Below are positions 14,630 to 23,542 of a DNA stretch of 51,424 bases, one piece after another. How positions within the stretch are numbered: position 1 is the first letter of the stretch; each line of letters starts with the position of its first letter. Position numbers and translations under genes: made by a program. Location: positions 1-51,424 of the forward strand of contig CAKTCY010000008.1 in the NCBI GenBank assembly GCA_934540955.1, read 5' to 3'. Source of the stretch: an uncultured Faecalibacterium sp. Its GTDB lineage: Bacteria; Bacillota; Clostridia; Oscillospirales; Ruminococcaceae. The notes beneath the pieces were generated by a model. The model was not told the origin of the DNA. It ran no database searches and worked only from the letters and a program-made list of their open reading frames with translations.

Positions 14630-16597
14630 TCACACCGCCCCAAAAACAGTCGCGCTGTACGGCGCAAGGGGGGCATTGCCGGTAAAAATGCGGCTTTGGC
14701 CGCGCCACAGGCTGGAGGAGGTGCCATCGCTCAGCAGCTTCCACTGCCCGGCGGGCAGGGAGACGGTGTGGGTGGTGTCGGTGGGGTTATAAAAGACGCA
14801 CAAAGCGCTCCATGCTGCGCCGTCGCCCCAGACGGCGGGCAGCGTCCAGCCCACCAGCGGCTGCTCCAGCGCAAAGAACTGCAAGGCCTCCGGGGCGTGA
14901 CGGTCGGTGCTGCCCAAGCGGGGAAAGGCCGCCCGCAGTGCCAGAAGCCCCCGGTAGTAGTCCACAAGGGCGTGGTACTGCTCGGCGCGGTTCCAGTCCA
15001 GCCGGTTCAGGGCGGGGGAGGAGCGGTAGCTGTTGCCCACGCCCTTTTTGGTGCGGGCGAACTCCTCGCCCGCCTGCATGAAGGGCAGGCCGAAGCTGGT
15101 CAGGTAGATGCCTGCCGCCAGCCGGTTCTGCGCCAGCGCCACGGTGTCCCGGGCGGTAAACTCCGGCTTTTCGTAGCGGACGCAGAGCAGCTTGTCCCAC
15201 AGGGTAAAGTTGTCGTGGGCGGAAACGTAGCTCACGATCTGGCTGGGCGCGTGGGGCGGCAGACGGTCGCTGCGGCACCATGCCGCCACCGCCCCGCCGA
15301 TATCCCAGAAGCTGCCGGGCTTGCCCTCCACATAGCCCGGCTCCCGGGCATCGAAGCAGCCGCCCTTGATGGCGTCCCGGGTGTCATCGCAGAAGATGCC
15401 CACCCGCTCGTTGAGCATGGCAAGGTTTGCCTTGTTGGCCTCGTACCGGTGCAGCTGGCTGGCACCGCCCTGCCATGGCTCACCGTACAGCAGGATGTCC
15501 CGCCCGCCGGGCAGACTGTCCAGCGCAGCGCGCACCGCGTTGATGCTCTCGGCATCGTATAAGCCCATCAGGTCGAACCGGAAGCCGTCGAGGTGGTACT
15601 CCTTTGCCCAGTAGAGGATGGAGTCGATGAGGTACCGCCGCGCCATGGGGCGCTCGCTGGCAAACTCGTTGCCGCAGCCGCTGCCGTTGGAAAAGCTGCC
15701 GTCCGGGTTCTGCCGGAAAAAGTAGTACGGTACGGTGCTGTTGAAGGGGTTCTCGGTGCGGTAGGTGTGGTTATACACCACGTCCATCACCACCCCGATG
15801 CCCGCCGCGTGGAGGGCGGCGATCATCTCCCGGCACTCCCGGATGCGCACCTCGCCCCGGGTGGGGTCGGTGGAGTAGCTGCCCTCCGGCACGTTGAAGT
15901 TGGTGGGGTCGTAGCCCCAGTTATACTGCCGCAGCAGGGGCTTTGCCTCGTCCACGCTGCCAAAATCGAAGATGGGCATCAGCTGGACGTATTTTACCCC
16001 CAGCCGCTTGAGGTAGTTCAGGCAGGTGGGGTGGATGCCGTCGCCGTGCAAGGTGGTGCCCTGCTGGGTAAAGGCCATATATTTGCCCCGCCACGCCGGG
16101 CGCACCCCGCTGGCGGCATCCTGCGAGAAGTCCCGCACGCTCACCTCCCACACGGCGCGCTGCGCCGGGGGAATAGCGGGGCGCACATCCCGCTCCCACC
16201 CGGAGGGCGCGGTGCGGGCAAGGTCTACGATCATGCTGCGCACGCCGTTCACCCCCGCCGCCCGGGCGTAGGGGTCGCCGGTCTCGCGGGTGATACCGTT
16301 TACAGTGACGGCAAAGGTGTAGTAGCGGCCGTGCTGCTCCCCGGGCAGCCAGATGCTCCACACCCCCTGCGCGCCGCGTACAAGGGGCTTTGTGCCCAGC
16401 ACGGCGCCGCCGTCTCCCTTATGGTATAAGGTCACGGTGACCGCCTCAGCGGTGGGTGCCCACAGCCGCAGACAGGTGCCGCCGGGGGTGTAGTCCGGGC
16501 CAAGGGGGCCGGTGTAATAGTTTTCGCGGTGGAAGGGTTCGTTTTCAAACAGTGTTTTCCACTGGGCAGGCGTTTTTGCGGCCATGGTCAGCTTCAT
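14630..16597 (-). CDS. pulA: Type I pullulanase (GH13_14)
   Basis: Pullulanase cleaves alpha-1,6 branch points of pullulan, glycogen and amylopectin. The 655-residue protein has an N-terminal CBM48-like beta domain (CLRLWAPTAEAVTVTLY) and a GH13 barrel with the diagnostic YNWGYDPTNFNVPEGSYST. Conserved regions include VVMDVVYNHTY, the nucleophile Asp in DGFRFDLMG, the acid/base Glu in LLYGEPWQGG and the third Asp in VSAHDNFTLWDK. There is no signal peptide, so it probably acts in the cytoplasm on imported or stored glucans. The start at 16597 has AAGGA only one base away; a second ATG at 16585 is a plausible alternative. Monocistronic. Confidence 0.93.
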   Translation of the reverse strand: MKLTMAAKTPAQWKTLFENEPFHRENYYTGPLGPDYTPGGTCLRLWAPTAEAVTVTLYHKGDGGAVLGTKPLVRGAQGVWSIWLPGEQHGRYYTFAVTVNGITRETGDPYARAAGVNGVRSMIVDLARTAPSGWERDVRPAIPPAQRAVWEVSVRDFSQDAASGVRPAWRGKYMAFTQQGTTLHGDGIHPTCLNYLKRLGVKYVQLMPIFDFGSVDEAKPLLRQYNWGYDPTNFNVPEGSYSTDPTRGEVRIRECREMIAALHAAGIGVVMDVVYNHTYRTENPFNSTVPYYFFRQNPDGSFSNGSGCGNEFASERPMARRYLIDSILYWAKEYHLDGFRFDLMGLYDAESINAVRAALDSLPGGRDILLYGEPWQGGASQLHRYEANKANLAMLNERVGIFCDDTRDAIKGGCFDAREPGYVEGKPGSFWDIGGAVAAWCRSDRLPPHAPSQIVSYVSAHDNFTLWDKLLCVRYEKPEFTARDTVALAQNRLAAGIYLTSFGLPFMQAGEEFARTKKGVGNSYRSSPALNRLDWNRAEQYHALVDYYRGLLALRAAFPRLGSTDRHAPEALQFFALEQPLVGWTLPAVWGDGAAWSALCVFYNPTDTTHTVSLPAGQWKLLSDGTSSSLWRGQSRIFTGNAPLAPYSATVFGAV

Positions 16598-16663
16598 TCC
16601 TTCTTGTAAGATTCGTTATCTTCAGTGTATCGGACAACGGGCTTTTTTTCAAGAGGGAATCCC

Positions 16664-16692
16664 TTGCAAAATGCCGCGCAGTTCACTATACT
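16664..16692 (+). promoter_or_regulatory. Promoter of the AAA+ gene
   Basis: TTGCAA (16664-16669) and TATACT (16687-16692) with a 17-base spacer, about 30 bases before the start codon at 16723. Confidence 0.75.
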
Positions 16693-16722
16693 GGAAGAAA
16701 AACACCGATGGAGGGCAGCACC

Positions 16723-18774
16723 ATGGCATATACCGATGATTGGGAAAGCTTGATGAACGGCGTGTTCGGCGCGGGCGGCAAGCTGAAGCTCGGCGGCGCA
16801 CAGCCGCAGCCGGAAAAGCCGCAGCCCGCAAAACCGGCGGGCAGCGGCCTGCCGGACCTGAACGCGGCGCTGCTGGAGCAGCAAAAGCAGCTGGACGAAT
16901 TGCTCAAGCAGCAGAACGCCCGGCAGAAAGCGCAGGATGCCGGGGTGCAGACGGCGCTGGAGGACAGCCGCCAAATGCTGCGGGATATGGAAGCGGACGG
17001 TCTGCTGGCCAAGGGCACAGCGGACACAAAGCCGGAGCAGCTGGGCAGCTTTGAGGGCCTTGCCGCCGAGGTGAAAAAGACCGTCCTCGGGCAGGATGCC
17101 TTTGTGGACAGCGTGGTGCGGGCAATGCGCCGCCCCTTTGTGCTGGGCACCGAGGGCGCAGCCGCCCGCAATGTGATCCTGCTGTGGGGCGCACCGGGCA
17201 CGGGGCGGCACTTTGCGCTGGCAGAGACCGCCCGCATCATGGCGGCGCGGGGGCTTTTGCAGAGTGACCGGATGTCGGTGATGGACTTAGCGCTCTACCC
17301 CGACCCCGGCGCGGAAAAGCTGTTTTTGCAGGACCTGTACGCCGCCCTGCACGCCCCGGGCGAGATCGTGGTGTTCGAGCACTACGAGAGCTGCCACCCC
17401 GGCTTTTTGCGCATCCTCTCCGACCTTGCGGTCAAGGGCAGCGCGCCCTTGTCCAGCCGGTATCTGGTCAACAAGGAGGGCATTCTGGTGGAAGCCGGTA
17501 CGGCGCTTGCCCCCGGCGCAGTGAGCCGCATCGACCCCTGCGGCAAGTACCTGATCTTCTTCTCCCGCAAGGGGCGGGATGCACTGGCGGATAAATTCGG
17601 CGCGTCCTTTGTGGCGGCGGTAGGGGATGTGTGCCAGACCGTCCCCTTTACCCCGGAGGCACTGACGGCTCTGGCGGCGCAGCAGCTGAACGCGCTGGCG
17701 CAGCGGGTGCACAGCCGCCTTGGCCTGACCCTTACCGCCGGGGCAGAGGTGCGGGACTATGTGGCGGCACAGTGCTCCAAGGAAAAGGGCGCAGAGGGGC
17801 TGGCAGACTGCTGCGAGCGTATCTTCCGCGCCCTGAGCGAGTACTGCCTGCAGACCGATGCAAAGCTGTCCGGCACGGTGGCGCTGACCGCCGCGCCCGA
17901 GGGGCTGCAGTTTGCGCTGAACAGTGCCGCCCCGGCAGACCTGTTCAGCCTGCTGCCGGCGGCCTACACCGGCGCAGTGGAGCAGATCCGCGCCGAGCTG
18001 GATGCGCTGGTGGGGCTTGCTCCGGTCAAGGAGTATGTGTTCGGTCTGGCGGACAATTTACAGGTGCAGCAGCGCCGCGCGGCGGCGGGCCTCAAGACCG
18101 CAAGCCTGTCTATGCACATGATCTTTACCGGCAACCCCGGCACCGGCAAGACCACCATTGCCCGGCTGGTGGCAAAGTACCTCAAGGCCATCGGCGCGCT
18201 GGGGGGCGGGCAGCTGGTGGAGGTGACCCGCGCCGACCTTGTGGGGCGCTACACCGGCCACACCGCCCCGCTGACCAACAGCGTCATCGAGAGCGCACTG
18301 GGGGGCGTCTTGTTCATTGACGAGGCCTACAGCCTGTACCGCGGCGAGCAGGACAGCTTTGGGCTGGAGGCGATCGACACCCTTGTAAAGGGCATGGAGG
18401 ATCACCGGGACGAGCTGGTGGTCATCCTTGCGGGCTACACCAAGGAGATGGAGGTGTTCCTCACCGCCAACAGCGGCCTTGCCAGCCGCTTCCCCAATAA
18501 GATCGAGTTCCCGGACTATACCGCGGACGAGCTGCTGGACATCACCGCCGTGCTGGCCAAGGGCAAGGGCTACCGCCTTGCCGAGGGCTGCACCTTCCCG
18601 CTGCTGGGCTACTACAAGCGCCGTCAGGCGCTGGACAGCCGCACCGCCGGCAATGGCCGTCTGGCGCGCAACACGCTGGAAAAGGCCATCTTCAACCAGA
18701 GCCGCCGCCTTATCGCTGAGCCCGCCGCTCCCCTTGACCTCATCCAGCCCAGCGATCTGGAATTTGAGGAATAA
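16723..18774 (+). CDS. Two-domain AAA+ ATPase with SpoVK/CbbX-like C-terminus
   Basis: The 683-residue protein starts with an Ala/Pro/Gln-rich segment and a short coiled coil (LLEQQKQLDELLKQQNARQ, residues about 46-64). The first AAA-like domain resembles a ClpB module, but its Walker A reads GAPGTGRH (residues 156-163), with Arg and His in place of Lys-Thr/Ser, and its Walker B region VVFEHY lacks the usual Asp-Glu. The second domain is intact: GNPGTGKTT (from residue 470), VLFIDEAYSL, and LASRFPNKIEFPDYT. It resembles CbbX/SpoVK-type AAA proteins. GGAGGG precedes the ATG at 16723. Role unknown; a remodelling ATPase is the safe reading. Confidence 0.85.
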   Translation: MAYTDDWESLMNGVFGAGGKLKLGGAQPQPEKPQPAKPAGSGLPDLNAALLEQQKQLDELLKQQNARQKAQDAGVQTALEDSRQMLRDMEADGLLAKGTADTKPEQLGSFEGLAAEVKKTVLGQDAFVDSVVRAMRRPFVLGTEGAAARNVILLWGAPGTGRHFALAETARIMAARGLLQSDRMSVMDLALYPDPGAEKLFLQDLYAALHAPGEIVVFEHYESCHPGFLRILSDLAVKGSAPLSSRYLVNKEGILVEAGTALAPGAVSRIDPCGKYLIFFSRKGRDALADKFGASFVAAVGDVCQTVPFTPEALTALAAQQLNALAQRVHSRLGLTLTAGAEVRDYVAAQCSKEKGAEGLADCCERIFRALSEYCLQTDAKLSGTVALTAAPEGLQFALNSAAPADLFSLLPAAYTGAVEQIRAELDALVGLAPVKEYVFGLADNLQVQQRRAAAGLKTASLSMHMIFTGNPGTGKTTIARLVAKYLKAIGALGGGQLVEVTRADLVGRYTGHTAPLTNSVIESALGGVLFIDEAYSLYRGEQDSFGLEAIDTLVKGMEDHRDELVVILAGYTKEMEVFLTANSGLASRFPNKIEFPDYTADELLDITAVLAKGKGYRLAEGCTFPLLGYYKRRQALDSRTAGNGRLARNTLEKAIFNQSRRLIAEPAAPLDLIQPSDLEFEE

Positions 18775-18790
18775 GCGCCCTTGCGCCGGG

Positions 18791-18897
18791 ACGATTTAAA
18801 ATGCGCTCCGCTGTGCTCTGCGCATGATCAGCGGAAGAATCATTTATAATTTCGGAACCCCGGAGCGTCTGCGGACGCTCCGGGGTTCCATTTTCAC
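18791..18897 (-). repeat. Structured intergenic element E, copy 6
   Basis: On the minus strand: GTGAAAA, hairpin GGAACCCCGGAGCGTC / GACGCTCCGGGGTTCC with loop CGCA, AT-rich linker, TTCCGCT with AGCGGA, ATGCGC with GCGCAT, AAATCGT. It is head-to-head with copy 7; together they fill 18775-19082, which holds no gene. Confidence 0.8.
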
Positions 18898-18975
18898 AGG
18901 TGGGGTCGTGGAGGAAAACGGCAGCTGCCGCGCTGGTTTCCTGCGGAAACATTCGCGCGGCGGAAAACCCCTCCC

Positions 18976-19081
18976 GTGAAAAAGCCAATCGGGAAAATCC
19001 GCAGATTTTCCCGATTGGCAAATATAAAAATATAATTCCTTGAATGATGCGCAGAGCGAACGCGGAGCGCATTCAAATCGT
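18976..19081 (+). repeat. Structured intergenic element E, copy 7
   Basis: GTGAAAA, hairpin GCCAATCGGGAAAATC / GATTTTCCCGATTGGC with CGCA loop, AT linker, a weakened first pseudoknot arm (TTCCTTGA), intact ATGCGC / GCGCAT, AAATCGT. It ends one base before the WYL regulator stop. Confidence 0.78.
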
Positions 19082-19082
19082 T

Positions 19083-20039
19083 TTACCTATGCTGCTCTGC
19101 CAGCCCCTGCACCATCTCGTGCAGCTGGGTGCGGACGGCGGCGGGGGCGGTGACCTCTACCTTGCCGCCAAAGCCGCACACCCAGCCGAAAAACTGCTGG
19201 CTGACGCAGATGGGCACGTCAAAGTGGAAGTGCTCCGCGTCCTCCGGGCAGAACACCGGCTCGCGGCCAAAGCGCTCCCGCATGACCGGCTCAAGGTCGG
19301 CAGCGCACCGCAGGGTGACCCGGTACTCGGTGCCGCCGAACATGTTGAAGTGCTTGCGCAGGTAGGCGGGCAGGTCGAAGGTGCGGAAGAACTCCTTGCC
19401 CCGGCGCGGCTCGTCCAGCACCAGCACCCCGGCCATCCGGTCCACCCGGTAGTGGCGCACCGGGGGCGCTTTTTCGTCCTGATAGGCGATCAGGTAGTAG
19501 CAGCCGTTTTCCCACGCAAGCTGCCACGGGCTTACGGTGCGCACGGCGCTGCTGCCCTTGTAGCGGAACTGCACCAGACACCCCCGGTTGATGGCGGTGT
19601 GCAGCGCGTCGATGCTGTACAAAAGGGTCTGGCTGTCGGTCTTGGGACGTCCGTCCACATACACCTGACGCTGCAATTGGGTGCCCTCGTAGTCGGAGCA
19701 GAGGGCTTCCAGCTTGTGGATGATGCGCTTGCTGGTGCGCGCCGAGATGACGCTGCTGGACTGTACCGCATCCACCAGCAGCTTCAGCTCCGAAAGCTCG
19801 AATGCACGGCTGGCCATCCAGTACCCGCCGCCGCGCCCCCGCTGCAGCTGGATGTCGTAGCCCAGACTGCGCAGGGTGTCGATATCGCTGTAAATGCTCT
19901 TGCGCTCGGCCAGAATGCCCTGATTTTCCAGCAGCTGCACCAGCTGGGGCACGTTCAGGCGGTGGTTCTCGTCGGTGCGCTGCTCAAGGATGCGCAGCAG
20001 CGTTACCAGCTTGGATTTCTGTCCTTCCTGCTTGGGCAT
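19083..20039 (-). CDS. WYL-domain transcriptional regulator (YafY-like)
   Basis: The 318-residue protein has an N-terminal winged helix (QLVQLLENQGILAERKSIYSDIDTLRSLGYDI, about residues 30-62), a GRGGGYW wing turn, and a WYL domain (FRYKGSSAVRTVSPWQLAWENGCYYLIAY, about residues 160-190) followed by RHYRVDRM and a WCX-type C-terminal part. WYL proteins sense ligands, often nucleotides or oligonucleotides, and act as repressors or activators. It is the last gene of the aromatic operon, 22 bases after tyrA, so it may regulate that operon, but this is only inferred from position. GGAGG precedes the ATG. Confidence 0.9.
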   Translation of the reverse strand: MPKQEGQKSKLVTLLRILEQRTDENHRLNVPQLVQLLENQGILAERKSIYSDIDTLRSLGYDIQLQRGRGGGYWMASRAFELSELKLLVDAVQSSSVISARTSKRIIHKLEALCSDYEGTQLQRQVYVDGRPKTDSQTLLYSIDALHTAINRGCLVQFRYKGSSAVRTVSPWQLAWENGCYYLIAYQDEKAPPVRHYRVDRMAGVLVLDEPRRGKEFFRTFDLPAYLRKHFNMFGGTEYRVTLRCAADLEPVMRERFGREPVFCPEDAEHFHFDVPICVSQQFFGWVCGFGGKVEVTAPAAVRTQLHEMVQGLAEQHR

Positions 20040-20061
20040 GGGGCAATACCTCCGTCACGGT

Positions 20062-20925
20062 TTATTCCGGCAGCTTTTTGTCAAAGGCGGCGCGGCGCTG
20101 GGTGGAAAGGCGGAACATTTCTTCCAGCTTGTCCCGGTCGTCTGCCACAAGGGCGGCGCGCATTTCCTGCAAAGCAGAATCGAACTGGTCGATCTCGCTG
20201 ATCAGGTTCTGCTTGTTCCACAAAAACAGCTCTGCCCACATTTTGTCGTTGATGCGTGCAATGCGGGTCAGGTCGCGGAAGGAGTCGCCGGTGTACTCGC
20301 ACAGCGAGGTGTTGTCGTTGGCGCACATCAGGCTTACGGCGATGGCGTGGCACAGCTGGCTGACATAGCCGATCATCCGGTCGTGCTCCTGCACGGTCAG
20401 GGTGCAGATGTGCTTGAAGCCCAGCACCTCGGCCAGTTCCTTTGCCCACTGGATGCCCGCCGGGGTGTTCTTCTCGGTGGGGGTGATGATGAAGTTGGCC
20501 GGGGCAAAATTCACCTCGGCGGCGTGCTCCACGCTGGAGGTCTCGCGGCCGGCCATGGGGTGGCTGGCAATGAACTCCACCCCCGCCGGGCACAGCGCCT
20601 GCACCGGCTCCACAAGGTCGGTCTTTACGCCAGAAACATCCGTAAAGATGCACCCGGGCTTGAGCAGGTGGCCGTAGGTACGGAACCAGTCCAGCAGCGC
20701 GGTGGGGTACAGGCCAAAAATAATGTGGTCGGCCTGCCGGACAAGGTCCTCAAAATCATGGGTCTTGCCGCCGGCGATATAGCCGTGCTCCAGCGCGTAC
20801 TGCAAGTGGCCCTCGCTGCGGTTGATGCCGTCCACATGGAAGCCGGCGCGGGTCAGCTCCAGCGCGTACTTGCCGCCCAGCAGACCCAGACCCACTACGA
20901 GATAACGTTTTGTTTTATCAAGCAT
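20062..20925 (-). CDS. tyrA: Prephenate dehydrogenase
   Basis: TyrA oxidatively decarboxylates prephenate to 4-hydroxyphenylpyruvate with NAD(P)+, the committed step to tyrosine. The 287-residue protein has the dinucleotide-binding VVGLGLLGGKYALEL (residues about 10-24), FTDVSGVKTDLV, the conserved FIASHPMAGRE with its active-site His, and the helical domain HDRMIGYVSQLCHAIAVSL. It has no fused chorismate mutase or ACT domain; the mutase is on pheA in the same operon. GGAGG lies six bases before the ATG. A copy of element E lies between aroA and this gene, so tyrA may be expressed separately or at a different level. Confidence 0.93.
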   Translation of the reverse strand: MLDKTKRYLVVGLGLLGGKYALELTRAGFHVDGINRSEGHLQYALEHGYIAGGKTHDFEDLVRQADHIIFGLYPTALLDWFRTYGHLLKPGCIFTDVSGVKTDLVEPVQALCPAGVEFIASHPMAGRETSSVEHAAEVNFAPANFIITPTEKNTPAGIQWAKELAEVLGFKHICTLTVQEHDRMIGYVSQLCHAIAVSLMCANDNTSLCEYTGDSFRDLTRIARINDKMWAELFLWNKQNLISEIDQFDSALQEMRAALVADDRDKLEEMFRLSTQRRAAFDKKLPE

Positions 20926-21003
20926 CTTCTACCTCCACGCATGGAAATCGTGATTTTGTTTAAAGCTGCTGCGCAGGGCTTTGTGCGGCGGCTTTTTGGG
21001 TGG

Positions 21004-21109
21004 ACGATTTTGAATGGCCTCCGCGATGCTCTGGCCATATTCAGCGGAAAATGATTTATATTATTTCGCTTTTGTCGCGGCCTGCGGGCCGCGACAAAAG
21101 CATTTTCAC
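21004..21109 (-). repeat. Structured intergenic element E, copy 8 (inside the aromatic operon)
   Basis: On the minus strand: GTGAAAA, hairpin GCTTTTGTCGCGGCC / GGCCGCGACAAAAGC with loop CGCA, AT linker, TTCCGC with GCGGA, ATGGCC with GGCCAT, AAATCGT. It is in the same orientation as the flanking aroA and tyrA, so it would be part of the polycistronic mRNA. Confidence 0.8.
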
Positions 21110-21150
21110 AAGATGGGCCGCAGCGGGAAGCGGCAGCTGTAATAGTGGCT

Positions 21151-22434
21151 TTAATCGGAAGTTTCTTCCTGAACCTCCACGCCAAGCGGCGCTGCATCTG
21201 CAAAAAAGCCGGGCCAGCTCTTCTGGATGGCTTCGGCATCGTCCACGGTCAGGGGCAGCCCGGCGGCTGCGGCCAGCACCGCAAGGCTCATGACCACCCG
21301 GTGGTCGTTGTGGCCGTGCAGGGGCGCGGCAGGGGCGTGCAGACGCCCGGCACAGCCGTGCACCGTGATGGTGCCGCCGTCGCTTTCCAGCACGCCGCCG
21401 CAGGCGCGCAGCTCGGCCTCCATGGCTGCGATGCGGTCGCTCTCCTTCAGGCGCAGCCGCTGGGCATTGCGGATGACGGTGGTGCCCTCGCACAGCAGAC
21501 CCAGAACCATCAGCACGGGGCCAAGGTCGGGGCAGTCCGCAAGGTCGATGTCCACCCCGTGCAGGGGTGCTTTTGCAAAGGTGACGCTGTCGCCTTCGCG
21601 GGTGAACACCGCGCCGCACCGGCGCAGGATGTCCAGAATAGCGGCATCGCCCTGCAAAGTGTCCGGCGCAAGGCCGGTGATGGTCACCCCACCGCACACC
21701 GCGCCCAGCACCGCCGGGAAAGCGGCCTGACTGTAATCGCCCTCCACGTTGTAATCGCAGGGGCGGTACTGCTGCCCGCCCGGCAGCATCAGGGTGGTTT
21801 CGTCCAGCCAGTGGCTGTGCACCCCAAAGGCGGCCTGCACGGCGCGGGTCATGTCGATGTAGCTGCGGCTCTCCACCGGGGGAATGAGGTGCAGAGTGCT
21901 GTCCCCGGGCAGCAAGGGCAGCGCGAACAGCAGCCCGCTGATGAACTGGCTGGACACGTTGCCCGCCAGCCGGTAGTCCCCGGGGGTCAGTGCGCCCTCC
22001 ACGGTCAGCCCGGCGGGGGACTGCTCAAACCGTAGATTCTGCTCGCGATATAACGTTTCGTATACGGATTGCGGGCGCTCCATCAGCCGCCCGCGCCCGG
22101 TAAAGGTGACCGGCTGGCCGGTCAGGCTGGCGATGGGGATCAAAAACCGCAGGGTGCTGCCGCTTTCGCAGCAGTCCACCGGGGCGGTCAGGGGCAGAAA
22201 ATGCCCAAGACCCTCTACGCGGGCATCGTCCGCGCCGGTGTCCACGGCGGCGCACAGCTGCGCGGCGGCGGACAGGGTGGCGGAGATGTCCTTGCTGAAT
22301 TCCAGATGGGTGATGTGGGAGCGCCCCACGGCCAGCGCGGCGCACAGCACGGCGCGGTGCGCCATGCTTTTGCTGGGCGGCGCGGCGATCACGCCCCCGA
22401 TGCCGCCGGGGGCAGGTCTGATGGTTACTAGCAT
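21151..22434 (-). CDS. aroA: 5-enolpyruvylshikimate-3-phosphate synthase
   Basis: EPSP synthase joins shikimate-3-phosphate and phosphoenolpyruvate. The 427-residue protein shows PPSKSMAHRAVLCAAL near the N-terminus, ESGSTLRFLIPIAS (the region where classical enzymes read GNAGTAMRP), GRGRLMERPQSVYETL, SSQFISGLLFALPLL and RLKESDRIAAMEAEL. The position equal to Pro101 of the E. coli enzyme appears to be Phe, a pattern I associate with clostridial enzymes. The ATG at 22434 follows AAAAGGA; the longer frame would need a TTG start. It is seventh in the operon, 63 bases after aroF. Confidence 0.94.
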   Translation of the reverse strand: MLVTIRPAPGGIGGVIAAPPSKSMAHRAVLCAALAVGRSHITHLEFSKDISATLSAAAQLCAAVDTGADDARVEGLGHFLPLTAPVDCCESGSTLRFLIPIASLTGQPVTFTGRGRLMERPQSVYETLYREQNLRFEQSPAGLTVEGALTPGDYRLAGNVSSQFISGLLFALPLLPGDSTLHLIPPVESRSYIDMTRAVQAAFGVHSHWLDETTLMLPGGQQYRPCDYNVEGDYSQAAFPAVLGAVCGGVTITGLAPDTLQGDAAILDILRRCGAVFTREGDSVTFAKAPLHGVDIDLADCPDLGPVLMVLGLLCEGTTVIRNAQRLRLKESDRIAAMEAELRACGGVLESDGGTITVHGCAGRLHAPAAPLHGHNDHRVVMSLAVLAAAAGLPLTVDDAEAIQKSWPGFFADAAPLGVEVQEETSD

Positions 22435-22497
22435 AGCGGTGTTATCCTTTTGCAATTTCCCCCGGGCAGCGCGTCAGCGCCTGAGGGGGTAAACGGT

Positions 22498-23514
22498 TTA
22501 CAGTTCCCGGCCGATGGCCCAAGCCACCTGACGGCACTTTGCCATGGCCTGTGCAAAGGCGTCCGGGGTCAGACACTGTGCGCCGTCGCTCCATGCGTGC
22601 TGGGGGTCGTAGTGCACCTCTACCTCCAGACCGTCCGCACCGGCGGCCACAGCGGCGATCATCATCGGCTCTACGAGATTCGACTTGCCGGTGGCGTGGC
22701 TGGGGTCTACCACGATGGGCAGATGGGTCTTTTCGTGGATGATGGGCACAGCGGAAAGATCCAGCGTGTTGCGGGTGTATTTTTCAAAGGTGCGGATGCC
22801 GCGCTCGCAGAAGATGACCTGCTCGTTGCCGCCGGCCATGATGTACTCGGCGCTCATGATCCACTCCTCGATGGTGTTGCACAGGCCGCGCTTGAGCAGC
22901 ACGGGCTTGTGCATCTTGCCCACGGCCTTGAGCAGCTGGAAGTTCTGCATATTGCGTGCGCCGATCTGCACCACGTCCACATACTCCTCAAACTCCGGGA
23001 TGCGGTCCTCGCTCATCAGCTCGGAGACGATGGGCAGACCGGTGGCCTCGCGGGCCTTGACCATGTCTAAGATGCCCTCGGTCTCAAGACCCTGAAAGGC
23101 GTAGGGAGAGGTGCGGGGCTTGTAGGCACCGCCGCGGAACAGCGCTGCGCCGCCCGCCTTGACCCCCTGCGCAATGCGCAGTGCCTGCTCGGCGTTCTCG
23201 ATGCTGCAGGGGCCCGCCATGACGGCGATCTTTTCCTTGCTGCCGATCTTCACGCCGCCGCAGTCGATGACCGAGTCTGCGGGGTGGAACAGGCGGTTTG
23301 CGCGCTTATAGGGCGCGGACACGCGGGTGACGTTGTCGATCCACGGGTTTGCCAGCACGTCCCGCTCGTCGATCTTGGTGGTGTCGCCCACCAGACCGAA
23401 CACGTTGTAGTCCTTGCCGGTGATCAGGGTCACGTCCAGACCCTGCTTTTCGAATTTATCAACGATCTTTTCCAGCTCCTCTTTGGGAGTGCCTTTTTTG
23501 GTGGAGATGATCAT
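22498..23514 (-). CDS. aroF: 3-deoxy-7-phosphoheptulonate (DAHP) synthase, type I-beta
   Basis: DAHP synthase condenses phosphoenolpyruvate and erythrose-4-phosphate, the first step of the shikimate pathway. The 338-residue protein has an N-terminal ferredoxin-like regulatory domain (MIISTKKGTPKEELEKIVDK, about residues 1-70) fused to the KDO8P-like catalytic barrel. Key segments are AVMAGPCSIENAEQ, RGGAYKPRTSPYAFQG, VVQIGARNMQNFQLL, KPVLLKRG, and VVDPSHATGKSNLV. In Thermotoga-type homologues the N-terminal domain mediates feedback by tyrosine; whether it does so here is inference. It lies 28 bases after aroQ. Confidence 0.95.
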   Translation of the reverse strand: MIISTKKGTPKEELEKIVDKFEKQGLDVTLITGKDYNVFGLVGDTTKIDERDVLANPWIDNVTRVSAPYKRANRLFHPADSVIDCGGVKIGSKEKIAVMAGPCSIENAEQALRIAQGVKAGGAALFRGGAYKPRTSPYAFQGLETEGILDMVKAREATGLPIVSELMSEDRIPEFEEYVDVVQIGARNMQNFQLLKAVGKMHKPVLLKRGLCNTIEEWIMSAEYIMAGGNEQVIFCERGIRTFEKYTRNTLDLSAVPIIHEKTHLPIVVDPSHATGKSNLVEPMMIAAVAAGADGLEVEVHYDPQHAWSDGAQCLTPDAFAQAMAKCRQVAWAIGREL

Positions 23515-23542
23515 GGGAGGTCGTTCCTTTCCTGTTTGTTCT

